Shown here: in pieces, positions 6,399 through 6,505 of the stretch | Layout: each line of letters opens with the position of its first letter | Numbering within the stretch: position 1 is the stretch's first letter | Assembly (NCBI GenBank): GCA_017984035.1 | Contig: JAGOAF010000041.1 | Span: forward strand, 1-6,505 | Direction of reading: 5' to 3' | DNA: 6,505 nt | Source: Flavobacterium sp. | GTDB lineage: Bacteria > Bacteroidota > Bacteroidia > Flavobacteriales > Flavobacteriaceae | The notes under the pieces: model-generated | Seen by the model: only the letters and a program-made list of their open reading frames with translations | What the model was told of the DNA's origin: nothing | Databases searched by the model: none | Position numbers and translations under genes: made by a program

Positions 6399-6505
6399 AA
6401 TCAATTTTATTTAGATGGCTAATTTATTTATTTTTTAGTTAGAATGGATAAAAGATTATAGTTAGAGCTAGATTAAATTAAAAAAAACAACTACTTTAGA
6501 ACTCA

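Noticed and set aside
6480..6505. Run of eight T residues on the minus strand (6487-6480), possibly the tail of a terminator for a gene beyond the right edge
   Set aside because: The bases before it within the window (TGAGTTCTAAAGTAGTTG on the minus strand) do not form a stem. Any partner arm would lie outside the window, so it cannot be supported here.
6399..6505. Promoter for the UMF1 transporter gene
   Set aside because: I searched this gap for TTTG-N19-21-TAnnTTTG on the minus strand and found only poor matches, such as TAATCTTTT with a wrong internal spacing. Nothing was good enough to list.
1..6505. CRISPR arrays, insertion sequences, tRNA or rRNA genes, toxin-antitoxin or defence modules
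   Set aside because: No regularly spaced repeats, transposase-like reading frames, terminal inverted repeats, cloverleaf-like segments or defence-type domains are visible. The window is dominated by four intact housekeeping or transport genes.

Overview
This window looks like an ordinary chromosomal stretch from a Bacteroidetes bacterium, most likely a Flavobacterium-type member of the Flavobacteriaceae. The DNA is AT-rich. The proteins read like flavobacterial orthologues. Shine-Dalgarno sequences are absent in front of the genes. The clearest promoter has the Bacteroidetes form (TTTG, about 20 bases, TAnnTTTG) rather than the E. coli form. The taxonomic call is an inference from these traits; no database search was possible.

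Every gene I can support is on the minus strand. In transcription order (right to left) they are: a UMF1/Atg22-type major facilitator transporter of unknown substrate (5073-6398), the ATP-dependent protease Lon (2489-4942), cytidylate kinase Cmk (1654-2343, TTG start), a NupG-type nucleoside:proton symporter (328-1581), and the first seven codons of a further gene cut by the left edge (1-23).

The gaps between genes carry regulatory structure. A strong intrinsic terminator (278-305) closes the nucleoside transporter gene. A two-part hairpin with a short U-tract (2413-2466) separates lon from cmk. A 7-bp inverted repeat with no U-tract (4985-5022) sits in the lon leader. A near-consensus promoter (143-174) precedes the left-edge gene, and the roughly 110-base leader that follows contains nested inverted repeats that could fold as a three-way junction. 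The gap at 6399-6505 holds no gene and no convincing promoter.

Functionally, lon is protein quality control. Cmk and the nucleoside symporter both bear on pyrimidine nucleotide supply and may form a salvage pair, but that pairing is inferred only from adjacency. I see no mobile element, CRISPR array, tRNA, rRNA or defence system, and no convincing undescribed multi-gene system. The items most worth a second look are the structured leader at the left edge, the TTG start of cmk, and the uncharacterised UMF1 transporter upstream of lon.
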